A DNA stretch of 64,000 nucleotides from Micavibrio sp. UBA6139 (lineage in GTDB: Bacteria; Pseudomonadota; Alphaproteobacteria; Micavibrionales; Micavibrionaceae): positions 24,393-88,392 of the forward strand of contig DIVF01000002.1 of NCBI GenBank assembly GCA_002423285.1, in the 5' to 3' direction. Position numbers and translations under genes: made by a program. Below are positions 25,920-35,190 of the stretch, one piece after another. Positions within the stretch are counted from its first letter, which is position 1. Every line of letters begins with the position of its first letter. The notes below the pieces were generated by a model. That model saw only the letters and a list, made by a program, of their open reading frames with translations. It ran no database searches and was not told the origin of the DNA.

Positions 25920-26024
25920 TCTCCGGTGACTGCCTTAATAATATGAAAATACCTTGACTCGTGGGTCAAAGGGGCGCATACCCCTTCCCATAATATTATT
26001 GTTTTCTTATGAAGGAGAACCACC

Positions 26025-26303
26025 ATGACCAAGCCAAACAGCACCTACGTTGTCACACTGAAAGACCGTTTTGATACACCAGCAATCGTCCAACAGATTG
26101 AAATGTCTGATGATATTTCCGATTTAGCCTTTGTCGGCTGTGAAGAAGCCGAAATTGGCAAAGATCCAGTCAAATCCGGCGCACCCCTGACATTGAGCCT
26201 GCGTTGCAGCGAAGCCTTTGCCGAAGAAGTTGCTCTTACAAAAGGCATCGCTTCTGTCACCAAAACAGCCACACCAAACGTAATGCCGGCCCTGCGCCCA
26301 TAA
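26025..26303 (+). CDS. Small hypothetical protein, 92 aa
   Basis: Soluble protein of 92 aa with a very strong ribosome-binding site (GAAGGAGAACC, about 6 bases before ATG) and a strong intrinsic terminator shortly after the stop, so it is a monocistronic and probably well-expressed gene. The sequence begins MTKPNSTYVVTLKDRFDTPA and contains SDDISDLAFVGCEEAEIG. Predicted fold is alternating beta and helix, acidic. I do not recognise the family. The preceding 105 bases contain a small GGGGCGCATACCCC hairpin. Confidence 0.65.
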   Translation: MTKPNSTYVVTLKDRFDTPAIVQQIEMSDDISDLAFVGCEEAEIGKDPVKSGAPLTLSLRCSEAFAEEVALTKGIASVTKTATPNVMPALRP

Positions 26304-26334
26304 TTTCGGGTCAAGAAAAGCCGCTAAGAACATG

Positions 26335-26360
26335 AAAAGCCGGGTCAAACCCGGCTTTTT
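26335..26360 (+). terminator. Intrinsic terminator after 92-aa gene
   Basis: AAGCCGGG, TCAAA, CCCGGCTTTTT: GC-rich 8-bp stem followed by T run. It isolates the DotA/TraY cluster from upstream transcription. Confidence 0.88.
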
Positions 26361-26397
26361 CGACTCTGTTTAATGTGGGAGAGCGCCCCCGGTCTGT

Positions 26398-26441
26398 GGT
26401 ACAATAATTGTAACTATAAAATTTAATAAAATTTTATCGAT
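26398..26441 (+). promoter_or_regulatory. AT-rich upstream block of first DotA/TraY gene, shared with third
   Basis: GGTACAAT at 26398-26405 (-10-like) is followed by AATTTAATAAAATTTTA at 26420-26436 and then CGATCT. The block before the third gene (32233-32283) has GGTATAAT, AATTTAGAAAAATTTTA and CGATCT in the same order. This shared layout suggests a common promoter or operator. No good -35 is visible. Confidence 0.45.
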
Positions 26442-26477
26442 CTATGATTATGCTAAAGCCCGGGGTGTAGTGGAATC

Positions 26478-29312
26478 GTGCAGGAAATTCGTCCAAAACA
26501 GGTCTTAAGTTACGTCTTTTTGCCGGGGATTCTGCCCCGCGCGAAGTCCCTGTTTGGTTCGGGATTCGGGTATCTGGCCTTTATGATGGCCAATATCTTT
26601 CAAGCCACCCGCCTGTTGCCGCCAAACCACCCTTATGTCAGCCCCACCAATATAGGTAAATATAGTCTGTGGTCGGTCTTTGCACAGGCCCGCAATAACC
26701 TTGTTTTTGATTTCAAGCATCTGGACCAGATTGTTGTCTTCTTTACCCTGATCCTTGGCTTTGTGCTGCTGGTCCTGCAGTTTTTGTTGCTGTTTGTCGG
26801 CATGGTTATTCGCCCCAGCTTCGCGGCTGCCGGTGCGCCGCCTTTTGCGGGCATGTTTACAACACCCGATCCGACCAAGGATCTGGCCTTCACCTTGCTG
26901 GACAAGGTGTTTGGTGTTCCGGAATTTTTCAATTCTGAATACGCCCCAACAAACGGCCCCCTGCCCTTCCATCAGGCGCTGCATGCGTTGTTTGAATTTT
27001 ACAGCTACGCGCTGCTGATCGTCGCGGTCATCATCGTTCTTTATTATGTAGTCGTGATTGTTGCCGAAACGGCGCAAACCGGAACACCGTTCGGGAAACG
27101 GTTTAACCATCTGTGGGCGCCGATTCGTCTGGTTGTTGCACTGGGGCTGTTGCTGCCAATCAATTACGGTTTGAATTCTGGCCAGTATATCGTTTTGATG
27201 GCGGCCAAGATGGGGTCCGGTTTTGCAACCAATGGCTGGTTCCTGTTCAACTCATCCCTGACCAACGCGCTGGGGGTTCAAGACGGAACGCTTTATTCCC
27301 GCGCCAAGGTGCCCGATTCATGGCCGCTGGTGAAATTCGTCAACCTGTCTGTGGCCTGCCGCGAAGCTTATGAGCGTCTGGGTATTACAGGGATTGATGC
27401 CTACATCATTAAAAACCCCGGGGAATCCCAAGTCGTTACCGAAGGCGATTACGCCACCGCGCTTGCGTTTTATAACCATGGCGATGTTATCGTCCGCTTT
27501 GGTAAAAAAGACCCGGTCGAATTTAAGGGGGAAACGGGCCATGTGAAGCCTTATTGCGGCGAAATCATCTTTAATACGACAGTCACCAATGATGTCGGCG
27601 CCAATGTCGGCCCCTATAACGTGCAAAATGGCTATTTCACAGAAACAATGCTGCTGTGGCGCAACTTTGCGGAATCATTCGGCGTCATTATGGCGTACCG
27701 GACCTTGCCGAACCAGACCGCCGGGTGCGCGTGGACAACGCCGGGCTATTTCCTGCAACAAGACTGCACCAGTCCGACTGGCATCCAAGCCGCCAACATT
27801 GCGGAGATGCGCGTCGAAGAGCAAAGCGCCGGCTATGAACGCCCGGTTTATCAGGCGCGTGAAGCGATGGCGGCATCAGGTGGCTTAGCGGTTCCACAAG
27901 AATTACTGGACCGTGGCTGGGGCGGGGCGGGCATCTGGTACAACAGGATTGCTGAAATCAACGGTTCGTTCTTTGGGGCTGTCAGCTATTTGCCAACCCC
28001 AAGCCTGTTGCCATTGCCGATGCAACAAATCATGGCCGCCAACAAGGCCGCCAACCAGAACGTCAACCCCAAGGACATGTTTACACCGAACCTGTCAGAT
28101 GGCTCGGCGATTAAATTTGATGACCGCAACGATGCGCTGGTCGCGGAAGTGCTGTACCAGTCCTACCAAAAACTAGGGACGGATGACACATACCTGCAAA
28201 GTGATACCACAGCCAAAGAAAACGTTTTCCGCGATACGATTAACCTGCTCTTTGGTTTGAACGGTTTGTTCACCATGCGTGAGAACACCGACATCCATCC
28301 GCTGGCACAGCTGGTCGGTCTGGGCAAGGGGATCGTCGATAGTTCGATCCGCAACATGTTTGCCGCAACCATTTTTGCGGCCGGTGGTGGTGCGTTCAAG
28401 GCGTTCGGGAATAACGGTGCGCTGGAAGCCGTGGCCGGGATCGGGACGGGGGTCTTCACGACACTGACAACAATCGGCCTGACGATTGGATTTATTCTCT
28501 ATTACGTTTTGCCGTTCCTGCCGTTCATGTATTTCTTCTTTGCAGTCGGCAACTGGGTCAAAACCATTTTCGAAGCCATGGTTGGCGTACCGTTATGGGC
28601 GCTGGCGCATTTGCGCATCGATGGGCACGGCCTGCCCGGCGAAAGCGCCATGGGCGGATACTTCCTGATCCTGGAGATTTTCTTGCGTCCGATCCTGACC
28701 GTTTTTGGTCTGGTCGGGGCATTGATCATCTTCTCCGCCGTGGTCAAGGTCTTGAACGAGGTCTTTACGTTGGTCACCGCCAACCTGGCAGGGTTTGATA
28801 ACAACCCTTGCGAAGTCACAGCCGTGGGCGGCCCCTGTAACATTCAGGGCGCAACGCCCGGCGGGCAACCATCGAACAACACGATGAGCAACCCGACCAA
28901 CACGATCATGCAGGAAGTTTTATCCTTCAAGCGCGATACGATTGATGAGTTCTTCTTCACCATCATCTACACCGTTATTGTGTACATGCTGGCGACGTCA
29001 TCCTTCAAACTGATTGACCAGATCCCAGCCTCGATCCTGCGTTGGATCGGTTCGGGCGAACGCAGCTTCGTTGATGGCGATAAGCAAAGAGATCTGACCG
29101 GTGAAATGACACGCTACACCGCCTTTGGTGGTTTCAGCATGACCTCGAATCTGACACAGGGCATTGTTGGCTCCGCTGGCAAAGTCGGTGAAGGTCTTGC
29201 GGGAGCAGGTAAGGGTCTGGTGCCGGGTGGCGGATCCAACGTGACCGGACAGGGCAGCCCACGGAACCCCGGACAGGGCCAAGGCGGCAGCAACAGCGGT
29301 GGGACACCATGA
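26478..29312 (+). CDS. DotA/TraY-family inner-membrane protein, first of three
   Basis: A 944-aa polytopic membrane protein resembling DotA of the Legionella Dot/Icm system and TraY of IncI conjugation. N-terminal helices lie at about 75-110, 180-205 and 215-260 (TPFGKRFNHLWAPIRLVVAL). A large periplasmic segment (about 260-600) has two cysteines conserved in all three copies (VACREAYERL; PYCGEI) and GWGGAGIWYN (about 478-488). MRENTDIHPLAQL (about 600) precedes the C-terminal helices, with FEAMVGVPLWALAHLR (about 697) and FLRPILTVFGL. A Gly-rich tail closes it. The start is a GTG with a weak ribosome site. The second gene follows 73 bases later, so the two are probably cotranscribed. DotA is an inner-membrane channel component; the function here is inference. 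Confidence 0.85.
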   Translation: MQEIRPKQVLSYVFLPGILPRAKSLFGSGFGYLAFMMANIFQATRLLPPNHPYVSPTNIGKYSLWSVFAQARNNLVFDFKHLDQIVVFFTLILGFVLLVLQFLLLFVGMVIRPSFAAAGAPPFAGMFTTPDPTKDLAFTLLDKVFGVPEFFNSEYAPTNGPLPFHQALHALFEFYSYALLIVAVIIVLYYVVVIVAETAQTGTPFGKRFNHLWAPIRLVVALGLLLPINYGLNSGQYIVLMAAKMGSGFATNGWFLFNSSLTNALGVQDGTLYSRAKVPDSWPLVKFVNLSVACREAYERLGITGIDAYIIKNPGESQVVTEGDYATALAFYNHGDVIVRFGKKDPVEFKGETGHVKPYCGEIIFNTTVTNDVGANVGPYNVQNGYFTETMLLWRNFAESFGVIMAYRTLPNQTAGCAWTTPGYFLQQDCTSPTGIQAANIAEMRVEEQSAGYERPVYQAREAMAASGGLAVPQELLDRGWGGAGIWYNRIAEINGSFFGAVSYLPTPSLLPLPMQQIMAANKAANQNVNPKDMFTPNLSDGSAIKFDDRNDALVAEVLYQSYQKLGTDDTYLQSDTTAKENVFRDTINLLFGLNGLFTMRENTDIHPLAQLVGLGKGIVDSSIRNMFAATIFAAGGGAFKAFGNNGALEAVAGIGTGVFTTLTTIGLTIGFILYYVLPFLPFMYFFFAVGNWVKTIFEAMVGVPLWALAHLRIDGHGLPGESAMGGYFLILEIFLRPILTVFGLVGALIIFSAVVKVLNEVFTLVTANLAGFDNNPCEVTAVGGPCNIQGATPGGQPSNNTMSNPTNTIMQEVLSFKRDTIDEFFFTIIYTVIVYMLATSSFKLIDQIPASILRWIGSGERSFVDGDKQRDLTGEMTRYTAFGGFSMTSNLTQGIVGSAGKVGEGLAGAGKGLVPGGGSNVTGQGSPRNPGQGQGGSNSGGTP

Positions 29313-29385
29313 TCTCCGCCTGCGTTTTCCGGCCTCATCATTTCCCGGCAGTGATGTCGGTATCGGCATAAAGGTTAAAGTGTGA

Positions 29386-32130
29386 ATGAAACAAGCCGTC
29401 AGCAAAACCCTTAGATATGCGCTCCTGCCGGAAATTTTTCCGCGGGTCCGCGATCTGCTGGGCAGTGGCTTTGGGTTTGTTGCCTATTCGATTGCCTGTG
29501 TTTTTCAAACCGCAGGGCTGCTGCCGCGCAATCATGCCTATACCAACCCGGTCAATATCGGGCGATTTGGTATCCGCCATGTTCTGGGGCAAGCCGGATC
29601 AAACTTACGCTTTACCCGCAACCACATCGATCAGGTCATTTTATACGGCATGATCCTGCTGGGCTGTGTGTTGCTGCTCATTCAATTTTCATTGATGGGC
29701 TTTGCCCTGTTCACGCAAAACGCCAACGCAACAGGCGCGCCCCTGCCGACAACTTTCGCCGGGTTCTTTGTCTCACCAAATCCGACACAGGATATTTCCT
29801 ATATCCTTCTGGATCGAATTTTTGGTATTCCGGATTTATTCGGGTCATGCGTTTCCCAGCAAGTTGCCTGTCTGCCCGGACCCCATAACCCGAACCCGCT
29901 GATTGATGGCGCCTTTCCGCAACCCTATCATTTGGCGCTGCAAGAGCTTTTAGGCTTTTACAGTTACGGCTTGTTGCTGGTTGCGGCGATTATCTTTGTG
30001 TACTACATCATCACCATTTTGGCGGAAATGTCGGAAACAGGCACCGCCTTTGGTCGTCGCTTTAACCGCGCCTGGGCACCGCTGCGGATGATTATTGCCT
30101 TCGGTCTGCTGGTGCCGATGACCTACAACCTGAATGCGGCACAATATATCACGCTGTATGCCGCCAAATGGGGTTCGGGTTTCGCCACTAATTCATGGAA
30201 TTTCTTTATCACGCGCATGGCGCTGACCGATGAGCGCACACTGGTCGGTGACCGCGCAATCATGGTCTCAAAACCACAACCCCCGTCATCGTCTGAATTG
30301 CTGCAATTCATGTCAACGGCCTCGACGTGCAAGATCGCGTACAAGAAAATGTACGATATCGACATTGATGCCTATGTCGTACGCGTCAGTCCGACGAATA
30401 ACCAGGCGGACGGTGCGGCGACGTTGACCTCACAAATGGGGCAAGCCTCCCCCTATTACGATTTGCAGGCGTGGTTTGCGCTGGGTGATGTGGAGGTTGT
30501 TTTTGGTGAACGATCACAAACCAAATATCCCGATGAACGCGGCTATGTTTTTCCAACCTGCGGCAGCCTGACGCTGAGCTCACTCCGCGTGGTCAGGCCA
30601 GAGGCGCCGCCTTTCGAGGATGGCGCAGACCGCATTCCCTATAACTACCTGTCCCAGTTGGTTCTCATTCCATGGGAAGGTGGCGCTGTCGCCGATTCCG
30701 GCCTGACCTTCGTCGATATTGGTGACATCATCACCAATCGGACCTTGCCTTTATACAAAGATATGTCCCGCCCGATGCCCGGCGAGACCGAAAAGAATGA
30801 AATTTACGCCTGGTATTCCACCACCATCATGCAGATCTTAAATGAAGGTTGGGCCGACATGCGTGACAACGCAGACTGGGCCTTTACAGCAATGGAATAT
30901 GGCTGGGGCGGCGCAGGTATCTGGTACAACCAGATTGCGCGGATCAATGGGGAATTTGCGGACGCCGCTGCCAATTTACCGATTGTGACCAACTACCCGA
31001 TCGTCATGAATAAAATCAAGGAAGAACGCAGCAAGGCCAACGCCCTGATTGCGGGCACCAGCCAGTTTGACCCGCATTTATCAAACGGCGATGATTTGTC
31101 GAAAGGCATGAACGAACGCGATAAAGCCATCCTGCAAAGCCTGAACAAGGTTTACGATTTATGGGATGCGTTTTATGAAGAAACCAAGCCGAAAAATACC
31201 GGCAACGCGATCGTTGATTCGATCAATGCGCTGTTTAGAAAAGTTGGCCTGTGGAATATGCGCGACAACGAAGCCATTCACCCACTGGCAAACTTTGCCA
31301 CGATGGGCAAGGCCTTGCTGATGCACTCGGTCATCGCCTTTGGCGGCGGGGCGGTCACGGGTGCGGCAGGCGCCATGAGTCTTCTGGGTGGGCCGGACAT
31401 GCTGAAAACCGTGGCATCGAACATGACATCCTTCATGATCTCGATTGGCTATATGGGGATGGCAACCGGGTTTATGCTCTATTACATCGTCCCCCTGATG
31501 CCTTTCGTTTACTTCTTCTTTGCGATGGTTGGTTGGGCCAAGACGCTTTTTGAAGCGATGGTCGGGGTGCCGCTCTGGGCGCTGGCGCATTTACGCTATG
31601 ACGGGGACGGTTTCCCGACCCGCCAGTCGCTGTATGGTTATTACCTGTTGCTGGATATTTTCCTCCGCCCGGTGCTGATTGTCTTTGGCCTGATCGGATC
31701 AATGGCGATTTTCTATGCGCTGGCCCGGACACTGAACAACGTCTTTGATACAGTGACATCGAACCTGACCGGGTTTGACCATCCGGCCTCAACCGCCGGT
31801 GGCGGGCCAGCCGTCACCCAGGTTGGCAGCGTTGCCTTCTATCGCGGGGCCATTGACCAGTTCTTCTTCACCATCATCTATACGGTGATTGTGTATATGA
31901 TGGGCACGTCCTGCTTTAAACTGATCGACTTGTTCCCGAACAATATTCTGCGCTGGTTCGGCAGCAGCGCCCAAGGCTTCTCAGCCACACATGGCGAAGA
32001 TGCCGGCGCTGAGATGGGCCAGAAAATGAAGAGCGGCACCTATCAGATGAGCGATCAGGTCGGGAACATGTCGTCCAGCATTATCAGCCGCACCGGCGGT
32101 GCCGATTACGAAGCACCTCAAGTAACCTAA
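29386..32130 (+). CDS. DotA/TraY-family inner-membrane protein, second of three
   Basis: A 914-aa paralogue of its neighbours with the same plan. The N-terminus is TLRYALLPEIFPRVRDLLGS. Helices are followed by TAFGRRFNRAWAPLRMIIAF, the periplasmic cysteine pair (TCKIAYKKMY; FPTCGS), YGWGGAGIWYNQIARINGEF (about 505), MRDNEAIHPLANF (about 630), FEAMVGVPLWALAHLRYDG (about 721) and FLRPVLIVFGLIGS. The Gly-rich tail of the first copy is replaced by a Met/Ser-rich tail (KSGTYQMSDQVGNMSSSI). It is probably in the same transcript as the first gene. Its stop codon overlaps the start of a 70-aa reading frame. The role is assumed to be a DotA-like channel or scaffold; no partner genes are present. Confidence 0.85.
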   Translation: MKQAVSKTLRYALLPEIFPRVRDLLGSGFGFVAYSIACVFQTAGLLPRNHAYTNPVNIGRFGIRHVLGQAGSNLRFTRNHIDQVILYGMILLGCVLLLIQFSLMGFALFTQNANATGAPLPTTFAGFFVSPNPTQDISYILLDRIFGIPDLFGSCVSQQVACLPGPHNPNPLIDGAFPQPYHLALQELLGFYSYGLLLVAAIIFVYYIITILAEMSETGTAFGRRFNRAWAPLRMIIAFGLLVPMTYNLNAAQYITLYAAKWGSGFATNSWNFFITRMALTDERTLVGDRAIMVSKPQPPSSSELLQFMSTASTCKIAYKKMYDIDIDAYVVRVSPTNNQADGAATLTSQMGQASPYYDLQAWFALGDVEVVFGERSQTKYPDERGYVFPTCGSLTLSSLRVVRPEAPPFEDGADRIPYNYLSQLVLIPWEGGAVADSGLTFVDIGDIITNRTLPLYKDMSRPMPGETEKNEIYAWYSTTIMQILNEGWADMRDNADWAFTAMEYGWGGAGIWYNQIARINGEFADAAANLPIVTNYPIVMNKIKEERSKANALIAGTSQFDPHLSNGDDLSKGMNERDKAILQSLNKVYDLWDAFYEETKPKNTGNAIVDSINALFRKVGLWNMRDNEAIHPLANFATMGKALLMHSVIAFGGGAVTGAAGAMSLLGGPDMLKTVASNMTSFMISIGYMGMATGFMLYYIVPLMPFVYFFFAMVGWAKTLFEAMVGVPLWALAHLRYDGDGFPTRQSLYGYYLLLDIFLRPVLIVFGLIGSMAIFYALARTLNNVFDTVTSNLTGFDHPASTAGGGPAVTQVGSVAFYRGAIDQFFFTIIYTVIVYMMGTSCFKLIDLFPNNILRWFGSSAQGFSATHGEDAGAEMGQKMKSGTYQMSDQVGNMSSSIISRTGGADYEAPQVT

Positions 32131-32342
32131 TGAAGGGCAAACAACTGATTATGAAGATGAAAATTGCCACCGCCCCACACCCGAACCAAGCCGGTTTTTG
32201 CGATTCAATATGGCAAAACGCCGTGGCCACATGGTATAATGGTGTGAAATTTAGAAAAATTTTAGGCATTTCCGCGATCTCCACGGCGAAATTCCAAAGG
32301 GCGCAGGTTGATTTAATGCTGGCAGGGGGCGCCGCGCAATGA
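32130..32342 (+). CDS. Possible 70-aa protein coupled at both ends to DotA/TraY genes
   Basis: The reading frame starts at an ATG overlapping the TAA of the second gene (TAATG) and ends at a TGA overlapping the ATG of the third gene (ATGA), the geometry of translational coupling. The protein (MKGKQLIMKMKIATAPHPNQ to DLMLAGGAAQ) has no signal peptide, clear helix pair or recognised motif. The same bases contain the AT-rich block that is non-coding before the first gene. The frame may therefore be fortuitous, or used only to couple translation. Confidence 0.25.
   Translation: MKGKQLIMKMKIATAPHPNQAGFCDSIWQNAVATWYNGVKFRKILGISAISTAKFQRAQVDLMLAGGAAQ
32233..32283 (+). promoter_or_regulatory. AT-rich upstream block of third DotA/TraY gene
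   Basis: GGTATAAT (32233-32240, consensus -10) is followed by AATTTAGAAAAATTTTA and CGATCT, matching the order upstream of the first gene. It lies 98 bases before the third start and suggests an internal promoter. No consensus -35 is present at 17 bases. Confidence 0.45.
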
Positions 32343-35119
32343 AGGTAACGACCAAAGGTGTTTTAAAATATACGCTTCTGCCGGGTATCCTGCCGCAGAT
32401 CCGACGCTTGTTCGCGTCTGGTTTTGGTCAGATTGCCTTCTTCATGGCGCAGATTTATGGTGCCGCGCGCCTGTTGCCGCCAGCCCACCCTTATCTGAAT
32501 GCCCAGAATATTGGCCGCTTTGGCATCACCAACGTGGTTTTGGAGGCCTACCAGAACCTCACCTTCAGCCGCAAACATATCGACCAGATTGCCATTTTCT
32601 TCTTGTTGCTGAGCGGCTTTATCCTGCTGATCGCGCAATTCGCTTTGTTTGCCTTTGCCATCTTTGTGCAAACCGGTAATGCCGCTGGGGCACCGCCGGC
32701 GGGAGGCTACGCCGCCTTCTTCGTCACACCGGATACGACCAATGACATCGCGCACATCCTGATGGACCGGGTCTTTGGTATTCCAGATCTGTTTAATTCC
32801 TGCGTATCGCAGGGCATTCCCTGTCTAAACAGCACCATGGCCGAAGGGGTCTTCCCCTTCCCCTATCACGCTGCGTTCCAGGACATGCTCGCCTTTTACA
32901 GCATTGGTTTGTGCGTCGTTGGCGTGATCATTTTCATGTATTACATCGTCACCATTCTGGTGGAAACCGCGCAAACCGGTACGCCGTTTGGCCGCCGGTT
33001 TAACCATGTCTGGGCCCCAATCCGTATGGTCGTGGCCTTGGCCTTGCTGGTCCCGATTGCCTATGGCATGAACGGTGCGCAGCTTTTGACATTGAATGTC
33101 GCCAAATGGGGCTCGGCTCTGGCGACCAATGGCTGGAGTACATTTGCCACCGTGCTGGTCGGCGCCAGTACCAACCCGCTTGGTTCAGGCGATCTGGTCG
33201 CAGCCCCGCAAAAACCAAAACCGGAAAGCATATTTCAGTTCTATAGCGTGCTAGCCGTTTGTAAAAAGGCCTATGCCACACGCGTTCAACCGGCTGTTGA
33301 TATTCGGGCCTATATGGTCAGATCCGGTCTTGGCGCACAGCCTGCCGCTGGCGGCCCGCCAGCCCCCCAGAATAATTTTGTGGAAGTCACCGGTGGCACC
33401 ACATGGGCCGCCGCGCGTGATTTCTATGAAAACGGCGACATCATCGTTGTTTTCGGTGAACGCGACCCAACGCGCTACGCCAATGAAAAGGGCAATGTCC
33501 GCCCATGGTGCGGTGAGATTCTGCTGAAACAGGCTGATATCAATCAACCGGGTTCGATCGCCATTCAAACGCGCTATTTCGAAAACTTCATTGTCCGCTA
33601 CTGGGAAAACGCCAGCACTGGCGCACCGACACTGGCAGGCTCCCCGAACCTGCCAGCCCCCAACGGGCTGGAACAGGATTTCTTCTTTAATGCGGCTGAC
33701 CGCATCATGGAAACCACACTTGAGCATTTTGAAAACGGCATGATGCCAAGCAACGAGGCCCGCATTGCCCTGCTGGGACAGTGGACCTATGACCTTGGCA
33801 GCTATATTCAAGCCGCCGTCGATGCCCAGATCGGGGCGGATGGCTGGCTCTATGAGCTGCAAACCTATGGCTGGGCGGGGGCCGGGATTTGGTATAACCG
33901 CATTGCTGAACTGAACGGCGCGTTGATTTCGGGCATTGCCAACATACCAGAAGTGCGCAAATGGCCGCTGGTCATGGAAGCCGTTGCCGAAGAAAAGGCC
34001 AAAAAAGATAAGGCCGTCACCAAGGACACCAAATTCGTGGCCTATCTGTCAGATGGCGCACAGGTGGAATTGCCGGCGGATATGAGTCTGCCGATTGCAA
34101 CCGCTCTGGCCTCCACTTACGGGCTGTGGCTGGATGGCAATTCACAGGAAACCACCGCCGATGGCATGCCGGTGCCGATCAACAGCAGCAAAAACGTCTT
34201 TGTAGATTTCGTCCAGAACCTGTTTGGTCTGCGCGGTCTTTATAATATGCGCGATAACGCCAATATTCACCCGTTGGCACAGATCGTCATCATGGGTAAA
34301 TATCTGCTGGAAGCATCGATCCGTAATATCGGTGGTTCTGCGCTGGGGTCTGTTGCCTCCGTTATTCTGGGTGCCGCCGATATGCCGCCAGCCAAGGCGA
34401 TTGTTGACGGGTTCAGTTCCTTGCTGCGCACGGTGGGTATGATGACCCTGTCGATCGGGTTCGTGCTTTACTACGTCGTACCGTTCCTGCCTTTTATCTA
34501 TTTCTTCTTCCAGGTGGGCGGATGGATCAAGGCCTTGTTCGAAGCCATGGTGGGTCTGCCGCTTTGGGCATTGGCTCACATCAGAATTGATGGTGAGGGC
34601 CTACCGGGCTCGGCTGCGATGAACGGCTACTTCCTGATCTTTGAAATCTTCCTGCGTCCAATCCTGACCATCTTTGGAATGATTGCCGGCATTGCAATTT
34701 TCGCGGCACAGGTACAGGTCCTGAATGAAATCTTCACCATAGTTGTCAGTAACCTGACCGGGTTTGACAAAGAAGGGGCACTAAAAGCCGCTACAGCCTT
34801 CCCGGTTGTCGGAACATCGGCCGTCGTGCCTGATCCGAATTCTCTGATCGGGACGCTTGATGTCGCCAAGAACTTCGTTGACCAGCTGTTCTACACAGTT
34901 GTTTATGCGATCTTCGTTTACATGATGGCGATGTCGTCCTTCAAGCTTGTTTACCTCATTCCAGACAACATGCTGCGTTGGATGGGTTCGAGCGTCGATG
35001 GTTTCGGCGAACTGGCCAAGGATTCGCCAGAAGGTTTGGTTGGCACCATGTATGGTGGCGCTTCGACTATGACCGGTCAGATTGGCGGCGCATTCCGCAA
35101 CCTGATGATGCGCAGATAG
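32339..35119 (+). CDS. DotA/TraY-family inner-membrane protein, third of three
   Basis: A 926-aa paralogue. It begins MKVTTKGVLKYTLLPGILPQ, then has helices, TPFGRRFNHVWAPIRMVVAL and the periplasmic cysteine pair (LAVCKKAYATR; RPWCGEILL). AGAGIWYNRIAELNGALIS (about 512), MRDNANIHPLAQI (about 642), FEAMVGLPLWALAHIRIDG (about 733) and FLRPILTIFGM follow. The C-terminus ends TMTGQIGGAFRNLMMRR. It is closer to the first copy than to the second in several motifs (ALAHIRIDG/ALAHLRIDG; PGSAAMNGYFLI/PGESAMGGYFLI). It has its own promoter-like block and a strong terminator. The ATG overlaps the preceding 70-aa frame; GCAGGGGG lies about 12 bases upstream. Confidence 0.85.
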   Translation: MKVTTKGVLKYTLLPGILPQIRRLFASGFGQIAFFMAQIYGAARLLPPAHPYLNAQNIGRFGITNVVLEAYQNLTFSRKHIDQIAIFFLLLSGFILLIAQFALFAFAIFVQTGNAAGAPPAGGYAAFFVTPDTTNDIAHILMDRVFGIPDLFNSCVSQGIPCLNSTMAEGVFPFPYHAAFQDMLAFYSIGLCVVGVIIFMYYIVTILVETAQTGTPFGRRFNHVWAPIRMVVALALLVPIAYGMNGAQLLTLNVAKWGSALATNGWSTFATVLVGASTNPLGSGDLVAAPQKPKPESIFQFYSVLAVCKKAYATRVQPAVDIRAYMVRSGLGAQPAAGGPPAPQNNFVEVTGGTTWAAARDFYENGDIIVVFGERDPTRYANEKGNVRPWCGEILLKQADINQPGSIAIQTRYFENFIVRYWENASTGAPTLAGSPNLPAPNGLEQDFFFNAADRIMETTLEHFENGMMPSNEARIALLGQWTYDLGSYIQAAVDAQIGADGWLYELQTYGWAGAGIWYNRIAELNGALISGIANIPEVRKWPLVMEAVAEEKAKKDKAVTKDTKFVAYLSDGAQVELPADMSLPIATALASTYGLWLDGNSQETTADGMPVPINSSKNVFVDFVQNLFGLRGLYNMRDNANIHPLAQIVIMGKYLLEASIRNIGGSALGSVASVILGAADMPPAKAIVDGFSSLLRTVGMMTLSIGFVLYYVVPFLPFIYFFFQVGGWIKALFEAMVGLPLWALAHIRIDGEGLPGSAAMNGYFLIFEIFLRPILTIFGMIAGIAIFAAQVQVLNEIFTIVVSNLTGFDKEGALKAATAFPVVGTSAVVPDPNSLIGTLDVAKNFVDQLFYTVVYAIFVYMMAMSSFKLVYLIPDNMLRWMGSSVDGFGELAKDSPEGLVGTMYGGASTMTGQIGGAFRNLMMRR

Positions 35120-35137
35120 GAATCAAAACACAGATAC

Positions 35138-35168
35138 AAAAAAGCCCGCGAGATACGCGGGCTTTTTT
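35138..35168. terminator. Bidirectional terminator between third DotA/TraY gene and mlaC
   Basis: AAAAAAGCCCGCG, loop AGATA, CGCGGGCTTTTTT: a 13-bp perfect stem with A and T tracts on both sides. It serves the two convergent genes. Confidence 0.93.
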
Positions 35169-35190
35169 ATTGCTTAAAAACAGGCCCGGA

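Noticed and set aside
25951..26000. TTGACT plus TAATAT as a promoter of the 92-aa gene
   Set aside because: Spacing is about 31 bases, far from 16-18.
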